From: JBBDWK01 sp040902885
GTDB taxonomy: Bacteria > Acidobacteriota > Terriglobia > Bryobacterales > Bryobacteraceae
Direction: 5' to 3'
NCBI GenBank assembly: GCA_040902885.1
Contig: JBBDWK010000034.1
Location: 1 to 34,400 of the forward strand
Length of the DNA: 34,400 nucleotides
The notes below the pieces were generated by a model. That model made no database searches. It was given only the letters and a program-made list of their open reading frames with translations, and was not told where the DNA came from. This document shows, in pieces, positions 9,015 through 16,257 of this stretch; position 1 is the stretch's first letter; each line of letters opens with the position of its first letter. The position numbers and the translations under genes are program-made.

Positions 9015-10312
9015 CGGCGAAGTGCCGCCAGCATCATTTCCTCCGCGGCACGTCGCCGGTCTTCATCGTGCTCATACCACCGGAGGTGCAGTTTTGCGCC
9101 TGCCCGCACCAGCAGCGCTACCGCCTCGTAATAGTGTCTGCGTTCGGCCCTGTCCGGGAAATTACCCCAGGCATACAACGCCCACTCCAGGGGAGTTCCG
9201 TGATACGTTTCCTCTCTCGCATCGATCGGTGCGCCGTGTTCCAGCAGCAGCTTGACGGTTTCCGGGTGTCCACCGAGCCCGGCCCAATGCAAGCCGGTCT
9301 CTCCGCCATCGCCGAGCTTCGCGTCCGCCTTCATTCCGCTTTGCAGCAGGAAATCGACGACGCTGGTCCGGCCGAACCCACAGGCCCATGCGAATCCGTC
9401 CTTCATTTGTTTCGGCGTCGCAGTGGGCTTCAGGGTGCCATCGTCGTTGAAGAAACCTTTGACGGCATCGAGCCGTCCGACTCCGGCCGCTCCTTCCAGG
9501 TCCAGGCGCGCGCCGCGGCTTGCAAAGAACTCAGCCGCCCGCCCGCGCCCGTTGTGCAGGCAGCCAACGATGGCGCTGCCCGAATCCGGACCGTCGATGA
9601 TGGCGCCATGGTCGAGCAGGAGCTCCATCAGCGGAATCTGCACGCCGGCGTTCTCCGGATGGCAGCTCGTTGCCGTCAATCCGAGCGTTGTCGACCGGCC
9701 GGCATATGCGTCGGACTCCGCATTCACATCGGCGCCCGCCTTCAGCAGCAGCGTCGCGATTTCGATAATGTTGTTTGGCGTCTTCTGGCGAAAGTCCTCG
9801 ACGCCGTTCGCCGAGACATAATGGAGCAGCGTCGAGCGATGTTCACGCGTCGAACGCGCCCGCGCCAGCTCCGGATTCTCGCGCAACAGCTCCTCGAGGC
9901 TCTCTGCATCGCCGCTGACGATCGCGTCCACCGCCGCTTCGAACTTCGAGACGAGCGAATTCGCGCGCGCCAGTGCTCGCAGGTGCGCGGCAAACTTCGG
10001 CCAGCTCGCGAAGCCGTGCCCGCGCGCGACGAAGAGCCGCGCGCCGGCCGCCGTGCACTCTGAAGCGCGTTCGTTCGCCTCCTTGAGTTTGCGCCAACTC
10101 TGCTCGATCCGTTCCGCGTCGGCGTCGATCTGTCTTCGGACCTCGGGCGAGATCTCCAGGCCTTGCAGCCGGGCGATCTTTTCCGCCCAGAGCGCGGCCC
10201 AGCGGCGGACCGCGCCGGGGCCGCTCGATTGGCAAACCGATTGGAAGTCTTTGGCGAGCTTCTTGTATTGCTCGAGGTTAGGACGAGGCGGAAGGGGGAG
10301 TGCGTCGGACAT
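9011..10312 (-). CDS. Ankyrin repeat protein
   Basis: 433 residues without a signal peptide. The N-terminal 110 or so residues are a charged helical region (PRPNLEQYKKLAKDFQ; WPKFAAHLRAL) typical of a family of acidobacterial ankyrin proteins. Ankyrin repeats follow: ATLLLKAGADVNAES, PLMELLLDHGAIIDGPDSG, VVDFLLQSGMKADAKL, TGLHWAGLGGHPETVKLLL and LLEHGAPIDARE. Ankyrin arrays bind proteins; no catalytic domain is seen and the partner is unknown. It starts 41 nt after the PQQ-propeller gene on the same strand, so the two are probably cotranscribed. Family assignment is secure, role is not. Confidence 0.85.
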   Translation of the reverse strand: MSDALPLPPRPNLEQYKKLAKDFQSVCQSSGPGAVRRWAALWAEKIARLQGLEISPEVRRQIDADAERIEQSWRKLKEANERASECTAAGARLFVARGHGFASWPKFAAHLRALARANSLVSKFEAAVDAIVSGDAESLEELLRENPELARARSTREHRSTLLHYVSANGVEDFRQKTPNNIIEIATLLLKAGADVNAESDAYAGRSTTLGLTATSCHPENAGVQIPLMELLLDHGAIIDGPDSGSAIVGCLHNGRGRAAEFFASRGARLDLEGAAGVGRLDAVKGFFNDDGTLKPTATPKQMKDGFAWACGFGRTSVVDFLLQSGMKADAKLGDGGETGLHWAGLGGHPETVKLLLEHGAPIDAREETYHGTPLEWALYAWGNFPDRAERRHYYEAVALLVRAGAKLHLRWYEHDEDRRRAAEEMMLAALRR

Positions 10313-10353
10313 ACGAGTTCCGATACTTCGGCCAATTCAACCAAAACGCCGCG

Positions 10354-11697
10354 TCATTCCGCGATTGCCAGTACACTGCCGGAGGTGCGAACGTACAGCA
10401 CTCTATCCGAGATGGCGGGCGTTGACAGCACTATTTCGCCCAACTCGTTCGTGCCGAGTATTTCGAATTGCGGTCCGGCCTTGATGACGAATGTCTGTCC
10501 CTCTTCATTACTCACGTAGATCTTGCCATCGGCCGCGATCGGCGATGAGGTAAAGGACCCGCCATTGCCGAGCCGTTGCTCATACAGCTTGCGTCCTGTT
10601 CTGGCATCGTAGGCTTTGAAGATGCCCTGACTTGTCGATGCGTAGACCAAATCCTTGTACACGACGGGTGTCTGCAAATAGGACCCGTTGCGCTCTTCAC
10701 TCCATGCGAGACCGGCGCTGACCCGCGATCCGGGTGCGGGCGTAATGTCTCCGGACGCTTCCGCGCGGATCGCGTATAAGGGTGCTTTGCCTCCGTGCGC
10801 ATTGGCGACGTAGATCAATCCATGAGCCATGAACGGTGTGGGTACGGGTATATCGCCTTCCGATTTCAAACGCCAAAGTTCCTTGCCCGTTTTGAAGTCG
10901 TAGCCGGCGATGTAAGGGTAGCCGTTGGCCACAATCTGTGTCCGATTGCCGGTCTTGAAAACACCGGGTGTGGCCCAACTGCAAACCGAGACGGAGGACC
11001 GCGGCACGCGCCAGAGTTCGCGTCCATCCGCCGCCGCGAATGCCGCGAGGAAGCCGTCTTTTTTGCTGTCGGATTGAACGATGACCGTATCTTCGAACAG
11101 CGCGGGCGAGCTCGCGAAGCCCCAGGAGAGAGTTCGGTCGTCCGAAGGCGCCATGTCGAGGGTGCCCAGGTCCTTTTGCCACTCCAGCTTGCCGTCGAGC
11201 GTGTAGCTGTAGAGACCTTCGGAGCCGAACAGCGCGATCACTCGCTTGCCATCGGTTGCGGCGGTTGTGTTCGCGTGCGTCGCTTTCGTGTGGCGCCGGG
11301 CCTTGGGCTTACCTCGATGCGCGGTCTGGCGCCATAGGACTTTACCGCTCAGCTTATCGAGGCAATAGAGCGCCCATTCCTGCTCGGCGTCGTCATCGGC
11401 CGAGGCGCCGCTGCCATACAACCCGATCTTGAGCGGAGCTTTCCCCGCGCTCGAGATGGCAGTGGTGACGAACAGCTTGTCTCCGAGGATGACGGGGCTC
11501 GAATGACTCAGCCCGGGGATAGGTGTCTTCCACCTGATATTGCGAACAGGAGCCGTGCTCACATCGCCGTTCCAGCTCGCGGGCGCGGGACCTTGCGCGA
11601 CGCCGCTCGCGCCGGGTCCCCGATAGGCGGGCCAGTCGGCGGCGGACAGCACGGGGAGCACGCAACCAGCGATCACGACGAATCTTCGGGAGAGCAT
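10354..11697 (-). CDS. Exported PQQ-like beta-propeller repeat protein
   Basis: 447 residues with a signal peptide (RRFVVIAGCVLPVLSAAD). The mature part has repeated tryptophan-docking blades: KLSGKVLWRQTA, TLDGKLEWQKDL, AADGRELWRVPR, FKTGKELWRLKS and ARTGRKLYEQRL. It opens with WPAYRGPGASGV, a signature common in planctomycete and acidobacterial PQQ-repeat proteins. These resemble BamB or quinoprotein dehydrogenase propellers, but no c-type haem or clear PQQ ligands are visible, so a scaffold or binding role is as likely as catalysis. A TATACT box ends 9 nt before the ATG with no Shine-Dalgarno sequence, suggesting a leaderless start. Confidence 0.85.
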   Translation of the reverse strand: MLSRRFVVIAGCVLPVLSAADWPAYRGPGASGVAQGPAPASWNGDVSTAPVRNIRWKTPIPGLSHSSPVILGDKLFVTTAISSAGKAPLKIGLYGSGASADDDAEQEWALYCLDKLSGKVLWRQTAHRGKPKARRHTKATHANTTAATDGKRVIALFGSEGLYSYTLDGKLEWQKDLGTLDMAPSDDRTLSWGFASSPALFEDTVIVQSDSKKDGFLAAFAAADGRELWRVPRSSVSVCSWATPGVFKTGNRTQIVANGYPYIAGYDFKTGKELWRLKSEGDIPVPTPFMAHGLIYVANAHGGKAPLYAIRAEASGDITPAPGSRVSAGLAWSEERNGSYLQTPVVYKDLVYASTSQGIFKAYDARTGRKLYEQRLGNGGSFTSSPIAADGKIYVSNEEGQTFVIKAGPQFEILGTNELGEIVLSTPAISDRVLYVRTSGSVLAIAE

Positions 11698-11706
11698 GTT
11701 TTTATG

Positions 11707-11712
11707 AGTATA
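11707..11712 (-). promoter_or_regulatory. -10 box of the PQQ-propeller gene
   Basis: TATACT on the minus strand, 9 nt before the ATG at 11697. The predicted transcript would start within 2-3 nt of the AUG. Confidence 0.4.
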
Positions 11713-11736
11713 CGTCCGCCCAGCGCGGCCGTGTGA

Positions 11737-11770
11737 CTATAAACTCCATCCTCCGCGCGGGCGTTTATAG
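11737..11770. repeat. 8-bp inverted repeat in divergent intergenic region
   Basis: CTATAAAC (11737-11744) and GTTTATAG (11763-11770) are perfect complements separated by 18 nt. They lie between the divergent genes starting at 11697 and 11883. They could bind a regulator or form a weak hairpin; no family is recognised. Confidence 0.35.
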
Positions 11771-11868
11771 GCGCCGCACCGGGCACCGGCGAGCCCAGTG
11801 CTCGTACTTGTCGGGCCTTTTATTCCTCCTTCGCTTCGACCACTCAGCCAGAGCCAGGGAGCAACAGG

Positions 11869-11874
11869 TATATT
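11869..11874 (+). promoter_or_regulatory. Possible -10 box, leaderless start at 11883
   Basis: TATATT is followed by 8 nt and then GTG at 11883. This spacing is the reason for preferring GTG 11883 over the arginine-rich, apparently noncoding extension back to 11733. Confidence 0.35.
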
Positions 11875-11882
11875 CTCTAAAT

Positions 11883-12575
11883 GTGGCTGATGCTGAACAA
11901 GTAATGCCCGAGCCACCGGCAGATGCTCCGAAAGTTGAAGAGAAGCCGGCGACGAAGATGGCCGACCACCCTCACTGGTGGACCATCGCGCTCCACGCCT
12001 TCGCCATCAGCGTCAGTATCGGTTCCGCAATAGTGGCAGTGTTGAGCTGGACCGAGACTCGCGAGAACCGCAGGATTAATGAGGCCACGTCACGCGCGTT
12101 TGTCAGAGTAGCCTCTGCCATGATCGATACTCGCTCCTTGTACCCCCACGACAACCCGAAGTTCCGACGGGCTATCGTGTACCTCGTGGTTACGAATACG
12201 GGAAAGGTCGCAGCGAAGAATCTCCGAGTAGAGTATGAATTGCTAGAGCAGAATAAGGAAGCGCCGAATGGACGGGTTGATGGGGCGATGGGGCGCCCGG
12301 CGCATTTTCGCGAGATGGTGCCGGGCGCGTCAGAGACAATTCGTTTCGGTATTCCAGTCCTGGTAAGGAACAAACGTCTTGATGTGACGGACCGACAGTT
12401 TAGCCTAGACGTGCGCCTCATTTACAACGACGGCCTTAATTCAGGGGACAAGGTCGAGGGCACTATAATGTGCGGCGGCAAGCCAGACAAGGCGGAGGGC
12501 GGGCTCGCCACCCTGTACTACTGCGTCAGTTTCGTCGGCGAGTACGACCAGGATGGTAAGCCGTTGAAGCGCTGA
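11883..12575 (+). CDS. Membrane-anchored protein of unknown function
   Basis: About 230 residues. After a proline- and glutamate-rich N-terminus (MPEPPADAPKVEEKP) comes one membrane helix (WWTIALHAFAISVSIGSAIV, about residues 35-55). A soluble beta-rich part follows with IVYLVVTNTGKVAAKNLRVE, wording typical of CARDB/Ig-like 'growth in tension' folds, then IRFGIPVLVRN and VRLIYNDGLNSGDKVEG. The layout is a single helix carrying a beta-sandwich. No catalytic motif is evident. Start uncertain: GTG 11883 or ATG 11904. A 58-residue ORF begins 1 nt after its stop, so they probably form an operon. It lies in an accessory patch next to a toxin-antitoxin cassette. The gene looks real; function unrecognised. 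Confidence 0.65.
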   Translation: MADAEQVMPEPPADAPKVEEKPATKMADHPHWWTIALHAFAISVSIGSAIVAVLSWTETRENRRINEATSRAFVRVASAMIDTRSLYPHDNPKFRRAIVYLVVTNTGKVAAKNLRVEYELLEQNKEAPNGRVDGAMGRPAHFREMVPGASETIRFGIPVLVRNKRLDVTDRQFSLDVRLIYNDGLNSGDKVEGTIMCGGKPDKAEGGLATLYYCVSFVGEYDQDGKPLKR

Positions 12576-12576
12576 T

Positions 12577-12753
12577 ATGGCCACACGCAAGCGCTCAGTT
12601 AATCGAGAGCCCCACCAGTTCAGTGTCGTGTGCAAAGGAGTCTCGCACGAAGAATTCGTGGAGATCCGCGAGGGTCTGCAAGCGGAGATCGGAGCATATA
12701 TTGGCGCTATTGAAGCAGTGCCGACAAGACCCTTGGCAGCGCAAATATATTAG
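12577..12753 (+). CDS. Small hypothetical protein, 58 residues
   Basis: An ATG one base after the stop of the membrane protein opens a 58-codon frame ending TAG at 12753. It begins MATRKRSVNREPHQF and contains SVVCKGVSHEEFVEIREGL. It has a basic N-terminus and a helical, acidic middle, with no membrane segment or known motif. The tight spacing argues for a real coupled gene, although no Shine-Dalgarno sequence other than weak purines in the preceding codons is visible. It is followed within 30 nt by the truncated PepSY copy. Could be a random frame; shared presence with the upstream gene in relatives would decide. Confidence 0.45.
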   Translation: MATRKRSVNREPHQFSVVCKGVSHEEFVEIREGLQAEIGAYIGAIEAVPTRPLAAQIY

Positions 12754-12779
12754 TTGAACAGCATTGGCTGTAACCAGCT

Positions 12780-13192
12780 TTAAACCAGCACCTCTTCCCT
12801 GACACGTTTCCGCTGCCGCCAGGCGAGGAAACGCCGCCAGGCAAGCGCCACTCCGGTCCAGGCGAGTACCGCGCCGCCGGCGGACTACGATCCCGGCGAC
12901 GGTCTGTCCCGCGATACCGCCCGCCTCGCCGGTGTGGACCCACCATATCCACAGGCGGATCTGCCGGCCCAGGTTGTGGCTCGCGTAGGGTTCCCAGCGC
13001 ACAACCTCGCCGGTGTTCAAGTCCAGCGTAAGCTGGGACCGCTTGTCCGGACGGGCCGCGCCGCTGCTCTCGTCGATCGCGAAGGTCACTGTCGCGTCGC
13101 CGGCCGGCGGCAGCCGCAGGCTGATGCTTTGCCAGCCGGGCACCTGCTGCTCGCGCGCCCAGCGCTCGCTCAAGCCGCCCAATTCCCATTCG
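12780..13192 (-). pseudogene. Truncated, frameshifted copy of the PepSY protein C-terminus
   Basis: These 413 bases align with 14390-14804, the last 138 codons of the intact PepSY gene, at roughly nine bases in ten. The match starts exactly at the stop codon (TAA here, TAG there) and ends near the codons for Glu-Trp (EW). There is one extra base near 12887, which shifts the frame, and a 3-nt deletion near 13150. Beyond the frameshift the reading still gives AWRRFLAWRQRKRVREEVL as in the intact gene, and most differences near the end are synonymous. So it diverged mostly as a functional gene before being broken. No start or N-terminal half remains. Confidence 0.85.
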
Positions 13193-13280
13193 GCATCGTC
13201 CACCGCACTTCTCCGATTTGCTATGTGGCCGAGTGGGACGCGCCGGTCCGTGCCCACACGCTGATCCTCGAAGGCGCAAG

Positions 13281-13286
13281 TATAAT
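13281..13286 (+). promoter_or_regulatory. -10 box upstream of brnT
   Basis: A perfect TATAAT lies 11 nt before TTG 13298. No convincing -35 box is seen. BrnT/BrnA pairs are normally autorepressed by the antitoxin; no obvious operator repeat could be identified here. Confidence 0.45.
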
Positions 13287-13297
13287 GAAGGTTGGCC

Positions 13298-13576
13298 TTG
13301 GAGTTCGAGTGGGATTTGCAAAAAGCCGGGGCGAATCTGGTCAAACACAAAGTATCGTTCGAGGAGGCCGCGACGGTCTTTGGCGATCCATTAGGGCGCA
13401 TTGTGGCCGATCCGCGTCATTCGTCCGAGGAAGAGCGGTTCGTGCTGCTGGGCCTTTCACGAGACCGGCGTTTGCTTGCAGTCATGTACGTCGACCGGAG
13501 CGGGACCATTCGTATCATCAGCGCGCGACGGGCCACTCGCCATGAGCGAAGGAGCTATGAAGAGACCACTCAGTAA
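13298..13576 (+). CDS. brnT: BrnT-family ribonuclease toxin
   Basis: About 92 residues matching BrnT, a RelE-fold ribonuclease of type II toxin-antitoxin systems that arrests translation. Marks in order are the N-terminal FEWD, NLVKHKVSFEEAATVFGDP (usually KHGVSFEEA), DPRHSSEEERFVLLG, the core strand LLAVMYVDRSGTIRIISAR and the C-terminal RATRHERRSYEE. The start is a TTG. TTG 13298 gives MEFEWD as in the family and has GAAGG 6 nt upstream; TTG 13292 is the alternative. The downstream antitoxin gene overlaps its end by 20 nt. The pair sits between the two PepSY copies. Family confidence is high; activity untested. Confidence 0.88.
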   Translation: MEFEWDLQKAGANLVKHKVSFEEAATVFGDPLGRIVADPRHSSEEERFVLLGLSRDRRLLAVMYVDRSGTIRIISARRATRHERRSYEETTQ

Positions 13577-13814
13577 AACCGAGGCCGCCGATCAGCCGGA
13601 TGCCGACGAGATCCTTCCGGAGTATGATTTCAGTCGCGCCTCGCGCAACAAATACGCATCGCGGTACGCTGCGGGAAGTACCGTAGTCGTGCTGGAGCCC
13701 GACGTAGCCGCCGCCTTCCCAAGTTCGGGAGAGGCCAATGAGGCACTGCGGGCTCTTGCGGGAATTATCCGGAAACATGGCTCCCGTCGGCCAGGATCGC
13801 GCCGCCGTCTGTAA
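13557..13814 (+). CDS. BrnA-like antitoxin
   Basis: About 85 residues from ATG 13557; ATG 13542 is also in frame. The core LPEYDFSRASRNKYASRY followed by TVVVLEPDVAAAFPSSGEAN and EALRALAGI is the pattern of antitoxins paired with BrnT toxins. Their C-terminal part forms a short ribbon-helix-helix-like dimer that binds DNA and the toxin. The AAGGAG before ATG 13557 is unusually close (2 nt), so the longer start may be used. It overlaps brnT, the usual toxin-first order, so both come from one mRNA. It ends in a basic tail, SRRPGSRRRL. Confidence 0.8.
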   Translation: MKRPLSKTEAADQPDADEILPEYDFSRASRNKYASRYAAGSTVVVLEPDVAAAFPSSGEANEALRALAGIIRKHGSRRPGSRRRL

Positions 13815-13848
13815 ACCACGTTCATCGATTTACGCCTAAGGCCTCCAT

Positions 13849-14364
13849 GTGAATCCGGGAGACAATCTGATTGTCCGCAGCGAGAACACTGAAGATCGCT
13901 CAGTCATCCGTTCGATCAACGAAGCGGCTTTCGTCGGTTCGGATGAGGCTGACCTGGTCGAGAGATTGCGCGCCGAAGGTGTCGTGCTCGTCTCGCTTGT
14001 TGCCGAGGTAAAGAGCCGGATTGTCGGTCATATTCTATTCAGCAGGATGTGGGTTGAGACGACCAAAGGCTCGGTTTCCGCGGTGGCATTGGCCCCAATG
14101 GCCGTATTACCCGAATATCAACGCCGGGGCATCGGTGGACGACTGATCCGAGATGGCCTAGACGCATTGCGCAGTCTGGCTGAACAGATCGTCATCGTTG
14201 TCGGACATCCCGATTACTATCCGCGCTTTGGCTTTTCCAGCGAGAGGACACGATCTCTCGAAAGCCCTTTCCCTCCTGAGCCCTTCATGGCCTTGGAGCT
14301 TAGCCCAGGCGCTCTCGATGGCATTCGCGGCAGGGTCAGATATGCGGCATCATTTGGACTTTGA
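13849..14364 (+). CDS. GNAT family N-acetyltransferase (YhbS-like)
   Basis: 171 residues with a GNAT fold: the first helix region RSINEAAFVGSDEADLVERL, strand LVSLVAEVKSRIVGHILFS, then the acetyl-CoA pyrophosphate-binding signature APMAVLPEYQRRGIGGRLI. This is followed by VVGHPDYYPRFGF, characteristic of the YhbS-type branch. It would transfer an acetyl group from acetyl-CoA to an unknown amine. Start GTG 13849, with TAAGG 7 nt upstream. It follows brnTA by 34 nt on the same strand. GNAT genes can be toxins when paired with DUF1778 antitoxins, but this branch and context do not suggest that. Its stop lies 25 nt from the end of the converging PepSY gene. Confidence 0.88.
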   Translation: MNPGDNLIVRSENTEDRSVIRSINEAAFVGSDEADLVERLRAEGVVLVSLVAEVKSRIVGHILFSRMWVETTKGSVSAVALAPMAVLPEYQRRGIGGRLIRDGLDALRSLAEQIVIVVGHPDYYPRFGFSSERTRSLESPFPPEPFMALELSPGALDGIRGRVRYAASFGL

Positions 14365-14389
14365 ACGGGACTCATGGCTCCCGCCGATT

Positions 14390-14804
14390 CTAAACCAGCA
14401 CCTCTTCCCTAACCCGTTTCCGCTGTCGCCAGGCGAGGAAACGCCGCCAAGCAAGCGCAACACCGGTCCAGACGAGTACCGCGCCGCCGGCGGACACGAC
14501 CCCCGCGACGGTCTGGCCGATGACGCCCCCCGCTTCGCCGGTGTGGACCCACCGTATCCACAAGCGGATCTGCCGGCCCAGGTTGTGGCTCGCGTAGGGT
14601 TCCCAGCGTACGACCTCGCCGGTGTTCAAGTCCAGCGTAAGCTGGGACCGCTTGTCCGGCCTGGCCGCGCCGCTGCTCTCGTCGATCGCGAAGGTCACTG
14701 TCGCGTCGCCGGCCGGCGGCAACCGCAGGCTGATGCTTTGCCAGACGGGGACCTGCTGCTCCGCGCGCGCCCAGCGCTCGCTTAAGCCGTCCAATTGCCA
14801 TTCG
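14390..14804. repeat. Direct repeat, copy 2 (pairs with 12780-13192)
   Basis: About 414 bp, roughly 90% or more identical by eye to 12780-13192 and in the same orientation. The two copies enclose 1.2 kb carrying brnT, its antitoxin and the GNAT gene. Homology begins exactly at the stop codon on one side and ends inside the gene on the other. Confidence 0.85.
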
Positions 14805-15535
14805 CCACGCGGAGACGCAGCCGCGCCCGGACGCCGGGCGGGAGCGGCCGGAGGTTCACTTCCGGTTACCTTGTAAAGAAGGGTGTTCGCCCATGGATAA
14901 GAGAAAAAGAGGGCGGTCGAAACAACGAAAAACAGAGGTATGGCGGACCAGGAGCCGATCACGTTGTGCCAGTTCCAGTCGCGCGCGCGGCCGGTGAGCC
15001 CGCTCCGGAACGTAACCACGGAGCTGACGTGCTTCCACGACCACTTGCGCGGCCACCACAAGTAGAAGCCGCTCATGACGAGGAACAGAAACGCAATGTT
15101 GCAAGCGCCCGTGATGGCGCGCGCCGCGGGACGGCTTTCGCCCTGAGCGCCCAGCCAGCGGTGCCAGTCGATAAGAAACTGAAAGAATGCTCGAATCCTC
15201 TTCGATCCTTCCCCCAGCACTTCACCGGTGTACGGGTTGACGTATACGATGTCCCTTCCATAAGCCACCGCCACGGCTTCCGATGGATCGGCGCGCGCGG
15301 TGACGCCGGAGGGGGGAGCAGTCCGCGTCTCGCGGACCCTGGCGAGCAGCATCTCCATAGGCAGGCGTTCCGTTCCGGGGGAAGGCGGCGCGAAGCGATG
15401 GCGGCCATCGGCCCAAGCCGTCATCTGCTTCTGGTACATCAGCAGCACGCCGGTGACGGACATGATGAGGATGACAATGCCGGCTACCGTGCCGGCGGTC
15501 AAATGAAGCCAGAAGAAGAATTTGCGAAGTGTCAT
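14390..15535 (-). CDS. PepSY-associated membrane protein (PiuB-like) of the iron operon
   Basis: 381 residues with four predicted membrane helices: about 10-35 (GTVAGIVILIMSVTGVLLMY), 145-167 (ACNIAFLFLVMSGFYLWWP), 193-215 (SWSAIPLFFVVSTALFFSY) and 340-365 (TVAGVVSAGGAVLVWTGVAL). A periplasmic PepSY-like part lies between helices 3 and 4 (LTLDLNTGEVVRWEPY). Conserved histidines lie near the membrane (FWLH, IDWHRWLG, WNWHNVIGSW), as in PepSY_TM proteins thought to act as haem-containing ferric-siderophore reductases. It is the third gene of the operon after the receptor and PiuC, the same trio as in proteobacterial piu/fiu loci. Its last 138 codons are duplicated at 12780-13192. Confidence 0.9.
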   Translation of the reverse strand: MTLRKFFFWLHLTAGTVAGIVILIMSVTGVLLMYQKQMTAWADGRHRFAPPSPGTERLPMEMLLARVRETRTAPPSGVTARADPSEAVAVAYGRDIVYVNPYTGEVLGEGSKRIRAFFQFLIDWHRWLGAQGESRPAARAITGACNIAFLFLVMSGFYLWWPRKWSWKHVSSVVTFRSGLTGRARDWNWHNVIGSWSAIPLFFVVSTALFFSYPWANTLLYKVTGSEPPAAPARRPGAAASPRGEWQLDGLSERWARAEQQVPVWQSISLRLPPAGDATVTFAIDESSGAARPDKRSQLTLDLNTGEVVRWEPYASHNLGRQIRLWIRWVHTGEAGGVIGQTVAGVVSAGGAVLVWTGVALAWRRFLAWRQRKRVREEVLV

Positions 15536-15546
15536 ATGGCTCGCTT

Positions 15547-15573
15547 GATCTGTTCAAAATCGATCTGTTCAAA
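15547..15573. repeat. Tandem 12-mer with 15-bp period between piuC and the PepSY gene
   Basis: GATCTGTTCAAA occurs at 15547-15558 and again at 15562-15573. The second copy includes the stop codon of piuC. It looks like a small slippage duplication that extended the spacer to the next start. No function is assigned. Confidence 0.7.
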
Positions 15574-16249
15574 CATCCGCCCAGCGCCGCAGTAGATTGT
15601 GGTAGATGCCAGTCAGTTGCACATTGGAGGGGTGGCTGGGCATGTCGGCGCCCACCCGCTGGATGGCCACGTCGAGGTCGAACAACAGGGTGCGCTGGCC
15701 GTCGTCGCGCACCATGCTCTGAATCCAGAAGAAGGACGCCAGGCGTGCGCCGCGCGTCACCGGGCGGACGTGGTGCAGGCTGGTCGAGGGATATAGAATC
15801 ATATGGCCCGCCGGCAGCTTCACGTTGTGTACGCCGTAAGTGTCTTCCACCAGCAGTTCGCCGCCTTCGTATTCGTCCGGCTGAGTAAAAAACAGCGTTG
15901 CCGAGAGATCCGTGCGGATGCGATGCGGCGTTCCGGGGACCTGCCGGATGGCGTTATCGACGTGTGTGCCGAACGATTGCCCGCCCTGGTAGCGGTTGAA
16001 CAACGGCGGGAACACTCGAAACGGCAGCGCGGCCGCCATGAACAGCGAACTCTGTTGGAGCGCCGCGAGGATCGTGTCGCCGATCTGCCGCGCCGCCGGA
16101 TGATCCTCGGGCAGTTGCATGTTGTCTTTCGCCATGGCGGACAGGTGTCCGGCGGTTACGCGGCCGTCGATCCAATCCGCCTGGTCCAGCGTCTGCCGGC
16201 ACTGCGCGACCTGCTCCTGAGTCAGTACGTCGGGAATCTGCAGCAGCAT
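15569..16249 (-). CDS. piuC: PKHD-type Fe(II)/2-oxoglutarate-dependent hydroxylase (PiuC/YbiX)
   Basis: 226 residues, the usual length of the PiuC/YbiX family. The metal and cosubstrate residues can be placed: His96 and Asp98 in THVDNA, the distal His in TSLHHVRPV (159 or 160), and the 2-oxoglutarate Arg in TRGARLASFF (169). N-terminal LLQIPDVLTQEQVAQCRQTL is family-typical. The start at 16249 matches that family start and lies 8 nt after the receptor's stop; in-frame extension upstream would run into the receptor gene. In Fiu/Piu loci the enzyme accompanies a catecholate siderophore receptor, and a role in processing the siderophore or its uptake is inferred; the true substrate is unsettled. 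Probably cytoplasmic. Confidence 0.93.
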   Translation of the reverse strand: MLLQIPDVLTQEQVAQCRQTLDQADWIDGRVTAGHLSAMAKDNMQLPEDHPAARQIGDTILAALQQSSLFMAAALPFRVFPPLFNRYQGGQSFGTHVDNAIRQVPGTPHRIRTDLSATLFFTQPDEYEGGELLVEDTYGVHNVKLPAGHMILYPSTSLHHVRPVTRGARLASFFWIQSMVRDDGQRTLLFDLDVAIQRVGADMPSHPSNVQLTGIYHNLLRRWADV

Positions 16250-16257
16250 CTTCGTCT

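Noticed and set aside
11733..11882. N-terminal extension of the membrane protein to GTG 11733
   Set aside because: The extension is arginine-rich and unlike a protein start, covers an inverted repeat and a TATATT box, and has no ribosome site.
12595..13401. 268-codon minus-strand frame over the PepSY fragment
   Set aside because: It only joins noncoding DNA to part of the PepSY copy and changes frame relative to the intact gene at the extra base near 12887, so it is not an intact gene.
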